Assembly (NCBI GenBank): GCA_013396655.1
Contig: WBMV01002647.1
Coordinates: forward strand, 135,725-199,724
Source of the DNA: Campylorhamphus procurvoides
Lineage: Eukaryota; Chordata; Aves; Passeriformes; Dendrocolaptidae
Length of the DNA stretch: 64,000 nt
Reading direction: 5' to 3'
The position numbers and the translations under genes are program-made. The first letter of the stretch is position 1. Each line of letters begins with the position of its first letter. The notes below the pieces were generated by a model. The model was given only the letters and a program-made list of their open reading frames with translations. It did no database searches and was not told the origin of the DNA. Shown here piece by piece: positions 26,680 to 38,281 of this stretch.

Positions 26680-29269
26680 GGCTCCACCCAGCTCTGGGAC
26701 TGCAGGCATGGCGTTCAGCAAAACGTTCTGGGTTCTGAGACCCCCTGGGGCAACAGGCAGCTGCAGCAAGGGCCAAGTAGGAAAAAAAAGCAGCCACTAA
26801 TGAGGGGGTGAATGGAGGCTCCCTCACCAAAATGCTGTCTCCAGCAATTCACAGAGGAGACAATGCAGTCTGGGGTGAGCCAGAGCCTTCCTAGAGCCAC
26901 TGTGAGCCCCAGCAAAGCAGCAGGTGGAAACCAAAGATGATCAGACCAGAGGAGAGCGAAAACAGCCAAGAAAAAAATGAATGCAGGGATGCTCCCCACA
27001 CCACTCCTCCAGTCATGGAAAAAGCAAAGTGACCACCAAAAACCAAATCTTCCCCCACCAAATTCTTTCCCAATCCATTTGGTTGGTATTTAAGGGCTAC
27101 CAGCTACCCTTTTGTTTAGCTTCCTTGCAGACTAGTTCCTCAGGGCCCGACTACAGTCAGAAAGAAAACAGCCCCTCTCTTTCCCCTTCCGTGGTGGTAA
27201 TGGGGAAAATTCAAACAATTTTTTTTAGCACCCATGACAGAGATATAACAGATAAGAGCAAGAAACCTGAACCAGAAATTTGCCTCATGCTGAGTCCAGG
27301 GGCAAGTCCTTTAATCTCATCTGTCAGACAGCTTTTGCATTTGTGGGGGAGACTGCATGGTGGGGGGTAGAACTTACAAATGGGGTATTGTCAGGGTTAA
27401 GTGTAAAGAGGTTTAGGAAAGTAAGTTCAGTACAGTCAGACACAAAGAGTGAAAAAGCAGGAGCTGGACTCCAGAACAGTCACTACAAGGTCTTCATATT
27501 ATTCCCTTTGGAAATGCTTCTGTGTTTGAACAGTCTTTGGAGCGCTCGATTCCCAGCTCCCCAGCATGTAACATTCACAGAGTCACCAGCATTCCCAAAA
27601 GCAGATGGTGACTTTGGATCACCTCTGGAATGACTGGCCACTCAGAGATGCAGAAAATCCTGCTCCTCCCCACAAGTGTCAACAATTCCCTCCACCACAC
27701 ACACCTCATCTACAAGCCCAGCAGTGAATTATTAACTTCTCAGCCCCACCTCTCCTGCTGTTGTCCCAGATCATAGGAGTTACTTCCTACTTCTCAGCCT
27801 TACTCCTCAGCCTTCCTCTGTCGAGATTCTTCTTTGTTCTCCGACCCCTACCACAACCTACCACATATGGGCTGCGGCGAAACAAGGTTCAACAGGATGT
27901 GGTGAAACTACACAACCACAGCAGCATTCAAGCCTTCCTGATTCTTTCTTGCCCAGGGGAGGGAAGGGTTTGGAATCTCGCTTTTTCCTTTTTTCCTGCC
28001 TACAATTCTAAAAGTGAGGGGAGTAAAATGAAGCCAACCCATTTTACCTGAAGGTGATGAGGGAGGAGCACTGCACAGAACATCTTCTCTCTCCACTGTT
28101 TGTTAACAGGAGGTCCTCGGTTGTTTCTTCCAGTTTAAAAACAGTTTTCCAGTCACTTTCAGAACATATCAAAAAACAGTATACACCTCCTCAGTGAAAC
28201 CAGGGTCATGGTTGAGAGCTATGAACTGTCCAGAGATGTAAGAGCACAGATCCAGACCACAGAGAAATTGTGTGAAGTCATAAAGGGACCTTTTCCAACC
28301 AGACCAGGCAGACTGGCAGGCTAGGCAAGGCCAGGAAAGGGTGTGAAATACTGAAACAATGCAAAAATCACTTCCTGAATCACACAGGAATCACTCCATC
28401 CGAGAGTGGAGAAAAGCAAACCTGGAGAAAGATGTTGCAATGAACAAAGAGGATCTGAAGTAAAAAAGAGGGCTTTTCTGGAGGTACAATTCAGACAATT
28501 TGTATGTGCAGGTCACACATGTTAACCTACATGTAATGACACCACCTTGGGCTTTGTTCCCACAGAAATAGCCCAGTCTGGATTTGGCCAGCAGTGGATG
28601 AGGAGCATGAGGAGACAAAGCAGGAGCTGTGTTGGTGGCTCTGCAGACAACGCTCTGTCACCAGAGACAGCTCTGGATGAGCATGTCCCTGAAAGAGTGT
28701 AGCTGAGGATGCTGTCTGCCAGATGGCCCCAAATTCTTCCCAAGGCTTTGGAGTTTGTCATGATTTCTGCCTTTTTTAGGGCTATGATGTCCTGCGTCAT
28801 GCAAAATGAGGCTTCACCTGCTTCAGTGAGACAGTGTCTCTGCGAGTTCTCAGCATGGGAAACTGCTGTTTGTATTCAGCATTTGCAGGTAGCAGTAACT
28901 CTGCTCATATCAAAGGCAGCTACCACACACTGTTGTTTCCAGTGGGGATAAAGCATGTCTCCCCAGCTGGTAAGAAACATGCCCGGTGGAGGCTGGGTCA
29001 GGAAAATGTTCGGTTCAGGAAAAGAGACTAGGAAACACAGAGGGATGGCTTGTAAAGCCAAAAGGGACTAGGACCATGTCTGATCTCACCACCAAAGCAA
29101 TATGATGTGCAAGGGATGAGAAGTTGTAAAAGAGGAGAAAGAGCAGAAAATCAAGTGGAAATGTGAGGATGCTAAGAGTCAGAAAAATCCCAGCAGATGA
29201 GAGGAGAATGCAAGCTGGATGAATGTGATTCTATCCCCCCTCACTGAGCAAAAGCACTTTTAAAATAAG

Positions 29270-29286
29270 TCATTATTATTATTATG
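29270..29286. repeat. (ATT)n microsatellite
   Basis: Five uninterrupted ATT units lie within AT-rich DNA. This is a simple sequence with no associated gene. Confidence 0.7.
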
Positions 29287-32200
29287 AACATAAAGAAATA
29301 ATCCCACTTTTGCTCTATCATCTATCTGGTTGAGAAATGTCAGATGCTCAGGGAGGGGAGGAGGAAAGGTTGACATCAGACAACATCCATTTGTAAAATT
29401 GTATCTGCCAGTTTCCCAGCAGCTGTGATCTCCAGTTAATATCAGGAGTGAATGTGAAAGGTTAGGCAGAGGGGAGATGGGGGTGGAGGAATGATGATTT
29501 TCAGTTCTTCCAAGCAATTCTTGCCACAAGAGCCAGCACTTGATAACGAATTGACTCAGTCACTAACTCACACAGGCTCCCTCTCTAGTAATGGACTCCT
29601 GTCTCATTAGCAAATACAATTGACAGTAAAAATAAACACACTTGCACCCTCCCCCTCTTGTGCTGCTGACACAGCCCTGATTGACGGATCTCACAAGTAC
29701 ATCAATGAAAGGAGAGGACAGTTGCTGTTATCAGCTGGCTTGAACAAGGAACAGAGCTAATAATACCTTACGTTTACACTGTTCCTTTCTGTCACAATCC
29801 AAAGCACCACAGAAAACAGGGCAGTCTACCAAGCTCTGAATGGTGTGCAGTCATCTTAAGAAAGGGCTCTCATTTTAAACCTCTCTGTTCAGTCGCTCAA
29901 AGGAGTCATATTTTAAGTTTATTAATTTTCTCCTAGCACTGACAGTGAACAATATCCAGACTTAACAGCCTAGAAAAGAGAACAACAGAAAGCAGCCAGG
30001 CTTTGTTTTGTTTGCAAAGTGAGCAAGTCTCAGTTTCTTTGGTTCTGAACCACAACTGCACATACCTCTGCCTCATCCTAGCGATGAAGTATTCTGGCAA
30101 GCCCAGGAAAAATTTGTGAAGATGTAATGTCTGAGTTATCTGAGGACAGGGGAAAGAGAGATGGAAGAAAGTACATTTACAGCCTTTAAACAAAGAATTA
30201 ATCAGATCTTTTTGCACTGAAGTGCAAGTAGTTGAGATTACACTTCAGTGAGAAATTGTCATTACACCAGATCATAATGAAGAAAAAAATCTTCATAATT
30301 TCAGAAGTATGTCTAGGCACTAGCAATGTACACACACAGCAACCCCAGAACATTATGCACAAAACATGCCCAGCAGTCTGCAATGGCACATGCAGTTTTA
30401 TGCAGAAGCAAAGCCTCTACTTCTCACCAAGGATTATACATTACAAAAATTTCAGCAAAGAGCCATCATGCACATGCTCCACAGTCTATGTCTGAAGATA
30501 CTATTTAGAGCGAGAGCCATATGTAAGTCTTCCAGCACGCAGTGTTCAGCATGCATTATCCCACATCACGTTACTCACCACACATATCCTCCTGCCTGAA
30601 CTGTCAGCTGCAATCTCACCGAAAAGGGCAACAGAGTTGAACCCATTCCCCTGCCGTTTAATATCATGGAGTCTGGAATTCAGTTTCACTCCTTGAAGGG
30701 AGGGTTTCTGACAAGGCCCCACATTTTCCACAGCAGCAGAATTTTTAATGGAATACAGTTGCTCTTAAACTGCAGAAATGTATTCTCCAGGTAACGATAT
30801 TCTACTTTAAGGTTGTAAAGAAACCTCAAAATACCAAACAGATGTAATCTGATGCCATGCTGCCCTCCTGAATCCATGATCAGCTTGGATGCATCCTTTT
30901 CCATTCTCCTCCAGGGAAGTTTTATGCCTAATCCGGCTCTGTGGCTCTTCAGTACATGTGAGAAAGGCATAAAATCTACCCTTTTCCTTAGTGGCATCTA
31001 ATGGTAATTAAAACAAAAATATTAGCTTTTTTGGGTTCCCTTTAATGAAGAAAAGAGTTAAACAAACCAGTGGTTCCTTAGACCCAGTATAGACAGCAGC
31101 TGATTTACCAAACCCCGATTTACCATTGCTTCTCATTGCCTTCCCCATCAGCTGGCTCAGCAAGTAAACTGCAACAAGTGCAAAAATTCATTCCACGTTG
31201 AAAAGAGAGTTGCTATGCAAAACAATTAATGAAAAGAGCACAATATTAACCAGATTGTTATAATTGTATATGTAAGTACATTTTTTCCCTTTTTTTTTTA
31301 GAATTCCATTACAAACTGTACATGCTGTGCAAAGCAGGAAGTTTTCCAGCAGCATTAGGACCCAGTCAATGGAAAAATGTGTTTGGTTTCTAGCAGCCGG
31401 GTGGCAAGGCCATCTCAGACCTGGTTCTTGCAAAGAATCCAGCCTGCCCAGTTCTTCCCCAGTCACTTCTTTTCTCTTCTGCTCACCCAGCACACTCCAT
31501 CCACTGCCATATGTTTCCCAGAAGCAATGCTTCCAGACAGTACTCTGTGGACATTACCTTGTGGACTTGAATAAAAAGGCATCAAACTCAACTCAGTTAA
31601 CTAGCAGTAGTGAGTATTGTTAGGGACTGAAGGTTGCCAAAATCAGTCCCTCAGAGGCTGGAGATAACATTTTCTGCATAGACAAAAGTCCTAGAGGAAG
31701 TAGAGAAAAGTGAAATGGTTTCTGTAGGAAGGAGGAAGAAGAGGAAGGAGACATGAGCCAATCCACACCTATCAGTTCAAACCATCAAGAACACATCTAT
31801 TGCTCCTGAATTCTCTGAGGCTCAGATGGAAAGTCATCACTTCTCCTTCCCAGTCTAACTGTGGGGAATGTTTTGCACAAAAACCCATCTGTTGTTGATG
31901 TTCAGTGTGCTCGACAGTTCTCCATTCCCCTCCACCACAAGCTGTTGCTGTGGGGTGCAGTTTTTCTCATCCCAAATCTCATTTGCTTTCTGCAGCCAAC
32001 AAACTGCAGCTCTGAATGACTCCTAAAGGGAACAGAAGATATGCAGCTTCTGATCTTGCTGATGGAAGAATTTGCTTTGTAACCTTTGTTGTTTTTTCTG
32101 GCATACAAGAATCCCTCTGTGTACAAAGACCCCTTTATTTTTGTCCCGACCTGCCCCAGATTCTTTCTCCTCCAGCTTTCTGTATAGCATTCAGCCCATC

Positions 32201-34550
32201 CTACCTCCTGGGCCAGACCCTCCTGATAACATCAGGTGAATATAATAGGAGAGGCTCTATAATAGAAAATTTCATTTGTTTTAAATTTATATTTGTCATG
32301 CCAGTGTGCAACAGAGAAGATTTAATTAGCCAGTGAAGCTCGCCTTTGGTATGTTTTCATGAATACAGTGAGAATTTTGATGCATGACTTCAGGCTACTA
32401 CAACAAACAAAGAAAACACACCATGAAATTAAGAAACATAATAATATACAAGAGAAGACACTTGGCTGCTGCTACACATTTCACTGAGAAATAGGCCACC
32501 ACCAAACCTGGATCAAAATGCCTAAATTTGGGGATATATTCTAATTCAGATCCAATTTTTGCACTGCAGTCTCAATTAAATGCTGGAAAGCAGTTGATTG
32601 TACATGAGTTGCTGCACTGGACCCTGAGCAGAACTGAAGAGATAGAAGAAAGCATGGGCAACTAAATGAATGGCTCTGATGTGACGCATTAACAAACCCC
32701 CAACGTTGTTCTGCATTATTTTGATAGCAAAGGCTACAAAAAGACAGCTGTAACAACCAGGACAACACCAGAACACAGCATGACCCTGTCTTTATTTGTG
32801 CGATGTTCCTGGTTATAGGTCTATACAACTTTGAAGCAGACCGACCCAGCTGCACAAGTGCTCACACAGGTCCTTAGAGCATAGTTCGGTCCTGCTGGTG
32901 TCAGTGGTGTAGTACAGATGAGTAATACTAAGAGTCAGCATCAAGAGTCAAAGCTGGACTTTCCGCTGACCTCTCCTAAGCAGCTGCAGAGTGGCATTCT
33001 TGGGATAGTCATGCCTCTTCTCAGTGAAGGAGGTCTCCAGGTACACCTTTGATCCACTTTTAACTCTGTCACACACATCTTGCCTGACCTTCTCCAATAA
33101 GCAGAAGTTAACAATACATTTGACTTTGCGCCTATGTCATAAGGATTCAATATTTAACATTTACAATTCCCTGAATGCACTGCTGTGTGATGCCATTTAT
33201 TATCTTTCAGTCCTCCATTCATGTTCAGAGGAGAAATCAAACCCAACTTCAGACTACCAAGACAAAACCTATCCAGCCCAAATTTCTAGAAATTGCTTTC
33301 AATTTTATCCATCATGATCTCTAGCTGATACACTTTCTCTCCCAGGTTTCAGAAATTCTGGTAATCTGTAAGCACTACATCAGCAAGCTTCACCAGCCGT
33401 GGTTCTGCTGGCAAATTCCTTTCAGCTTTACTGTGCTTGCAGCACCCATTAATGCATTTCTGTCTTTTCTGTTACTACTTCCACATAGCACAGTGTGTGA
33501 AAGAAAATCACACCTGCAAGCAGATACCTGGCGTTTGCATCCAGGTGTGAGCAGCTGAGGCTCTTTCACATGACTTGGATTACAAGGAAGTGGCATTTGG
33601 AGCATATGGATTAGTAGCAGTGTGGGGAGGTCTTACCAAAACTGGCTCTGTCATTTCAGGGTTGAAGAGAAGATTTCATTCTCCAAGAGCTGCCAATCTA
33701 GTACTTTTTTGCTGGTGATAATATTTCCTACGTTTAAAAATAAACTTAGTGAAGTATGTGCTACCTAACAATGTATGTCTCTTCAGTCTCAAGGAAAAGG
33801 AAAAAAAAAGGAAAAAAACTACTGAATATCAAGTACTGCAAACTAGAATCAGGTATAACCAAATTATAGCTTAATATGTTTCAGGTATTCCATTTAGAGC
33901 TTTGGATCTTTCAAGGAAATAGGTTTTCCCCACTGAGAAATGTACATGCAGTGAAATTAAAGCAACTTTAGCCCCATGTGAACCAAAAGTAGGTTGGGCA
34001 TCTATTTTAAATAATCACCCAAATGTTAATTTTTCTTTATAGAAAGAAGATCTGAGAAGATAGGAATAGTCTCTTCTTCTAACCCATATGTGTTCACCTC
34101 CACCTCCAAACTATTGTCTTGGCTAGTCAAGCCTGGGGTGTAATACAGCACATGGTTATATGCTACTTTTGTTGCTATTAGCCATCTTTAGAGATAAGGC
34201 AGGGCACCAGTGGTCTGGAGGGTCTTCTGAATATTTGGGGCACCATCCAAGTACTATCTAGCATGAGAGGAAAACAAGATGCCAGGGTGAGGGGGAAAAT
34301 CCGAGCATATGTACAAGCATTGATGCCCAAACCCTTCTTCCAACTGAAGTCCATCCTACTTCTCCTCTTTCTCACTTGGGAGGCAGATCCTGGGGGAGTG
34401 CTGGTGCCCATGGTGGCCACGGGGGCAGGGAGTTGGGTCCCTGCTGGTATAGAGTTTCTCCTGCCACCCCACACCGCCCTTTCATGAACAAGAGGGAAAA
34501 ATAAATCCACAGGCAAAGGAAGAAGGCAAGTGCTGCTAAGTGGCTCATTG

Positions 34551-34564
34551 GTTTCTATGGCAAC
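34551..34564. promoter_or_regulatory. X-box-like motif
   Basis: GTTTCTATGGCAAC contains a strong right half-site (GGCAAC with AT spacer) and a weaker left half relative to the RFX X-box consensus. It stands at the edge of a slightly GC-richer patch. The support is the motif match only. Confidence 0.25.
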
Positions 34565-35989
34565 TGGCTCCGCTCTACTCCAGCTGCTTACCCCACAGTC
34601 CCTCTGTCACCCTATTTTTAGCTGAGAAATCAAAGAAAAAGGAAAAGTGGTGGAGGTTTGGGGAGGAGAGAGTTGGGAGACCTTCTTGGGTTTTGCAGAG
34701 AGAAGGTTAATATGGATGCAACCTTGTCTTGCTTTTAATCACAAGTTAAATCCTCACTGTGAAGGCTTCCTACGGGATTCCTCAGACTTGATGCACAGTC
34801 AGATCCCATATTTGCCAAGATCATGAAGCAGCATACAAGAAAGGCAGCCCAGCCATCTCCTCCTGAGCATGAGAAGAAGCCAGGCTGCTGAATTTGACCT
34901 TAGCGTTAACACCAAAAGGAGCAAGAAGGATCTCCTACTTGGGAAAAAAATTCGCCCCTCCCACAACCCAGCACAACGAAGTGATGGAAGTCAGGACACC
35001 AGTGTTTTTTATAACTCCTTGATCTGAAAAGTTTTTTTTTTTTAAAAAGTAAAGTTGAGTCTGTCTGTAATCTCTCTGTCCTGCATAGTGCAAGAAAATC
35101 CTTCACAATGAGTGCAACAGGTTTTGCTCAAATATCTCACTAAGGGAAGACCCAGAACCAAATTTACCTGGGATGTACCAAGGTTAAACTTTAGTTCATG
35201 GATTTTGGTATTGGAGATTTTGGTTGTTGGTCTCCAATATATCTGCTGGCAAATTTAGAACAAAGATATTGTAGCCTGTAGTTCTGGTATGCATAGGAGT
35301 TCGCAAAAGCATGGATCCCTCAGTCTCTTCTGATTAACTACCTGCCTTTCTGAAATGGATATATGCAAACACTGAGAGATACGACTATTTTGACAGGTAT
35401 TTCTAGCTTCATTCACCCCCTTCTCCCTAGAAATTCTAGGTTTATAATGAAATGATGCAATTATCCCCCAAATAATAATGCTTAAACTCCAAGGCAGGTT
35501 GATGCCATAAACATCTATATTCACTTTCTTAATTTCAACTGCCATGACATTTGATGATTGCCTCCAAGCTGTTCCTGCTAACAGGGTTGTGGAAGTCTAC
35601 CTTCACACCACGCATTTTCACTTGCTGCCATGAGAAGGAATATTGATCTGTGTATCTCTGCTCACACAGCAAGGCTTCCCATTTTGGAGCTGTGATATTG
35701 TCAGGCTAAGAGGACAAGCAAAAGATCAATGATTTCTAACAATGATCGCTTTTAAGAGGAAGACCACTGGTAAAATGACTTACTACTCCAAGTATTGCAT
35801 TTGCGGTCTCGGCAGTAAGTTCTCTATCCTGGTACACAGTACCACTTGCAATAGATAAAAGCAGTATATTGGGAGAGAATCACCCACTTTAAAACGATTA
35901 CTGGCTATGCTATGTGATTGTGTATACTTTAGAGGGCTTAAGAGAAACCACACGAATAGAGTAGGATGCAGACAACAGTCCAGTAATGT

Positions 35990-36355
35990 CCACACCAAAC
36001 TGTGTAGGAAGTGCCAGGGTCCTAGGAAGGCTGGGGGCTCCCCCAGGGACATCCCTACAGCCCAGATGAGGAGTAGGTCATCTGCAGGGCACCAGGAGCA
36101 ACCGCATCCCTCAGCATCAGGTATCTCTGTAGTGCAGTGGGACCATGGCCAGGCAGGGCAGAGCTGTGGGGAGCTGGAGATCAGCCCTGCTGCAGAATCC
36201 CTGGAGCAGAGGCTCTGGGTGGTGGGATCCTGGCACCTGGGCACAGTGGGAGGAGCCCCAGGAGATGCTGGACAGGAACAGTCAGGGCTGGTGATGTCCT
36301 AGGAGCCCTTGAAAATAAGATGTACAAGGTAGCTCAATAAACATTTTAATTCCCA
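35990..36355 (+). other. GC-rich segment ending in AATAAA, possible terminal exon or LTR remnant
   Basis: From about 35,990 to 36,300 the sequence is GC-rich but CpG-poor and stands out from its surroundings. It is followed by AATAAA at about 36,337 and a T-rich stretch. This is the arrangement seen at the 3' end of a transcript or in the R region of an LTR. A 131-codon open frame (35907-36302, plus strand) ends in it but has no recognisable domain, and an overlapping minus-strand frame of 153 codons is equally long. No terminal repeat or target duplication could be located. The identity is left open. Confidence 0.25.
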
Positions 36356-37077
36356 GGAATTTGGAAACCGACTTACTCCACAGAGCTAGTGGGATTTTTT
36401 ACTTTAGTAAACACACAGTGGCAATGTGCCTCATGGTTTAATTACCACTGTGTGAAGTAGCTGAGTACTGTATTTGCCAATTTTTCTCTGAATTGCCTTT
36501 TGCTAGTTTCTGGAAAGACACAAAGATAAGGTGTTCCCAGCAAGACCTCTTCCGATACATGTTGCTTTAGACATTTTGATCAAGTCCCTTCTGATTAAAT
36601 TTCATTTCTTGAAGCCACTACCAAGCTCATCCTTCTAGGGAACCTTGCAAAACTCATTATCAAAATCTGCCCTGGCAAGAAACAACACACCTTATAACTC
36701 TCCTGCATCTCTGAACAGTCTGGCAGACTGTGAGGGTGAAAACCGTCAGAAAAAAAAAAGGCAGAGAGAACTCAGAACTACAAATCTTCCTCTGAAGATG
36801 AGAGACCCCTGAGAACAGGACAAGGACAGTAGGAGAGGTGCAAAATGCCCAAACACAAAATCAGGACTCTTCTGCCAGGAAAGTTGCTGAAGGAGGCCTC
36901 TGGCCACCCCAAAAGATATGTAGGGCAGAAGAGATCCTTTGCAGTGAGGGGCACTGAAGGCAGAAGAAGAGATGACCTGTAGGAAAGTATCAAGACACAC
37001 CTGCAAGGCCTTCAGTTCCTTCTTGGAAGAGGGACAGAGAGGAAATACATGCCAGTAAGAACACATGCACAGACAGG

Positions 37078-37380
37078 ATGGATGGCAGCCTGTGCTGGGT
37101 GGTGATTCTGGCCTGTATCACAAATAGTGTGGCCAGCAGGACTACGGAAGGGATTCTTCCCCTGTACTTGGCGCTGGTGAAGCTGCACCTTGAGTTCTGT
37201 GTTGAGTTCTGGGCCCTTCAGTTTAGGAAAGATGTTGAGATGCTGGTGCACATCCAGAGAAGGGCAAGGAGGCTGGTGAGGGGTCTGGAGCACAAGTCCT
37301 GTGAGGAGTGGCTAAGGAAGCTGGGGGTGTTTAGCCTGGAGAGCTCAGGGGAGACCTTATCACTCTTTACAACTCCCTGA
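37078..37380 (+). pseudogene. Fragment of CR1 ORF2 (reverse transcriptase C-terminal end)
   Basis: The reading frame here encodes the extreme C-terminal part of the CR1 polyprotein ORF2, downstream of the catalytic reverse transcriptase core. It is recognised by the order of blocks LVKLHLEFCVEFWALQF, then IQRRARRLVRGLEHKS, then LRKLGVFSLE. The ATG at 37078 is incidental; the true protein starts thousands of bases upstream and is lost by 5' truncation. A small deletion after the FSLE block shifts the frame relative to intact copies and the fragment then stops. The endonuclease and catalytic motifs are absent, so it is a dead remnant. Confidence 0.9.
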
Positions 37381-38004
37381 AAGGAGGTTGTAGCCAGGTG
37401 GGGTATGCTTCTTCTCCCAGGCAACTGGCAATAGGACAAGAGGACAGAGTCTTTAGCTGCACCAGAGGAGGTTTAGATTGGACATTCGGAATAAGTTCTT
37501 GTTACAGTTTCAAACCCAAGCTGGAATTCCTTCCAGATAGCTTGGAGTCAACGCCCCAGCGTCGGTAAAGATGTTTAACAAAAGCGACAAAAGACATGCA
37601 TATGCTGATATTATCCTCGTGGCCAGGTCTTTTGTTCGGATCTTTCCCCAGCAGGGGAGAGAGGGGGAAGGGGTTGGTGTTTCTGGCTTTCTGCGCAAGT
37701 CAGGGAGCTCAGTTCTCTCGTCGGAGCGAGGAGGACAGGGACACAAACACTGGGATCCCAGCATCACTGGATACTGGATTTGTGTTCCTTTTTCCTTTCC
37801 CCAACATCGACTGTTTTCATCCATGAGTGATCGTAACTACTACAAAGCTTGCCATAAGGAAAAGAGGTGGGAGAAAAGCCCCGGTTTCCCTACCCTTGCG
37901 AAGACAGGATTGCTGCTGCTTTTGCTTTTCATTTCTCCTCTCACGGGAACCAACCTGGGAACTGCCTGCACCTCGCCTGAGGGGAGAGACCAGCCGGCCG
38001 GGCG

Positions 38005-38115
38005 CGACATCGCCACCTGCTGTCCGTAAATATAATTGCAACACCTGGGAGAGAGGGAGCCGCCAGCAGCGGAGGTTCCACAGCGCAACCTGCTGTCCGT
38101 GGATATAACTGCATT
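38005..38115. repeat. 73-bp tandem duplication inside the LTR, with CTCF-like motifs
   Basis: The decamer TGCTGTCCGT occurs at 38018-38027 and 38091-38100, and the flanks also match (cgc-acctgctgtccgt followed by a atata-ac/attgc block), giving a 73-bp period. On the minus strand the first copy reads CAGCAGGTGGCG (38011-38022), a close fit to the CTCF core consensus. The second copy (38084-38095) has one substitution in the GGC part. Duplicated enhancer-like units are common in retroviral U3 regions. Binding itself is inference. Confidence 0.55.
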
Positions 38116-38219
38116 CCCCTTTTGGGGCATAGCCAAGAGGACCCTTTTGACAGTTTTGCCTTGTCATTTGGGAGGTGGAGGGGTTTGTTGCAGACTGTTG
38201 TTGTTTGGTTCTTTTCTGG

Positions 38220-38281
38220 ATATATATATATATATATGTGTTGTGGTTAAGAACTGGTTTTTTTTTTATATATATATATAT
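38220..38281. repeat. (TA)n and (T)n simple repeats
   Basis: About nine TA units occupy 38220-38237. A T-run then a second TA run occupy about 38258-38281. They lie inside the LTR upstream of its polyadenylation signal and are likely length-variable. Confidence 0.85.

Larger units (their letters stand above)
25387..27239 (-). mobile_element. Solo LTR of an avian endogenous retrovirus, minus strand, split by a second LTR
   Basis: The element begins on the plus strand with TGTCTCAG and ends with CCATGACA, the TG...CA termini of an LTR. It is flanked by the 5-bp duplication GAGAT at 25382-25386 and 27240-27244. Read on the minus strand it starts TGTCATGGG. Its U5-side end lies at the left, preceded by an ATTAAAG/CTTAAA-type polyadenylation region. 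A second LTR (25776-26679) plus 5 bp of duplicated target interrupts it; without them this LTR is about 944 bp. No gag, pol or env sequence adjoins it, so it is a solo LTR left by recombination between two LTRs. Family assignment is not possible by eye. A 5-bp target duplication fits several ERV classes. Confidence 0.82.
27245..35900. other. Non-coding stretch without recognised gene
   Basis: No exon, RNA gene or clear mobile element is recognised. Small (ATT)n and homopolymer runs occur. Open frames are short and lack similarity to known proteins. An X-box-like motif lies at 34551-34564. Confidence 0.5.

Noticed and set aside
26715..27073. Hydrophobic minus-strand open frames that look like a membrane protein
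   Set aside because: They lie wholly inside the outer LTR and are translations of its U3-like sequence; no viral or cellular domain is recognisable.
35783..36244. 153-codon minus-strand open frame
   Set aside because: No recognisable domain; an opposing 131-codon plus-strand frame covers the same GC-rich segment, which suggests composition rather than coding.
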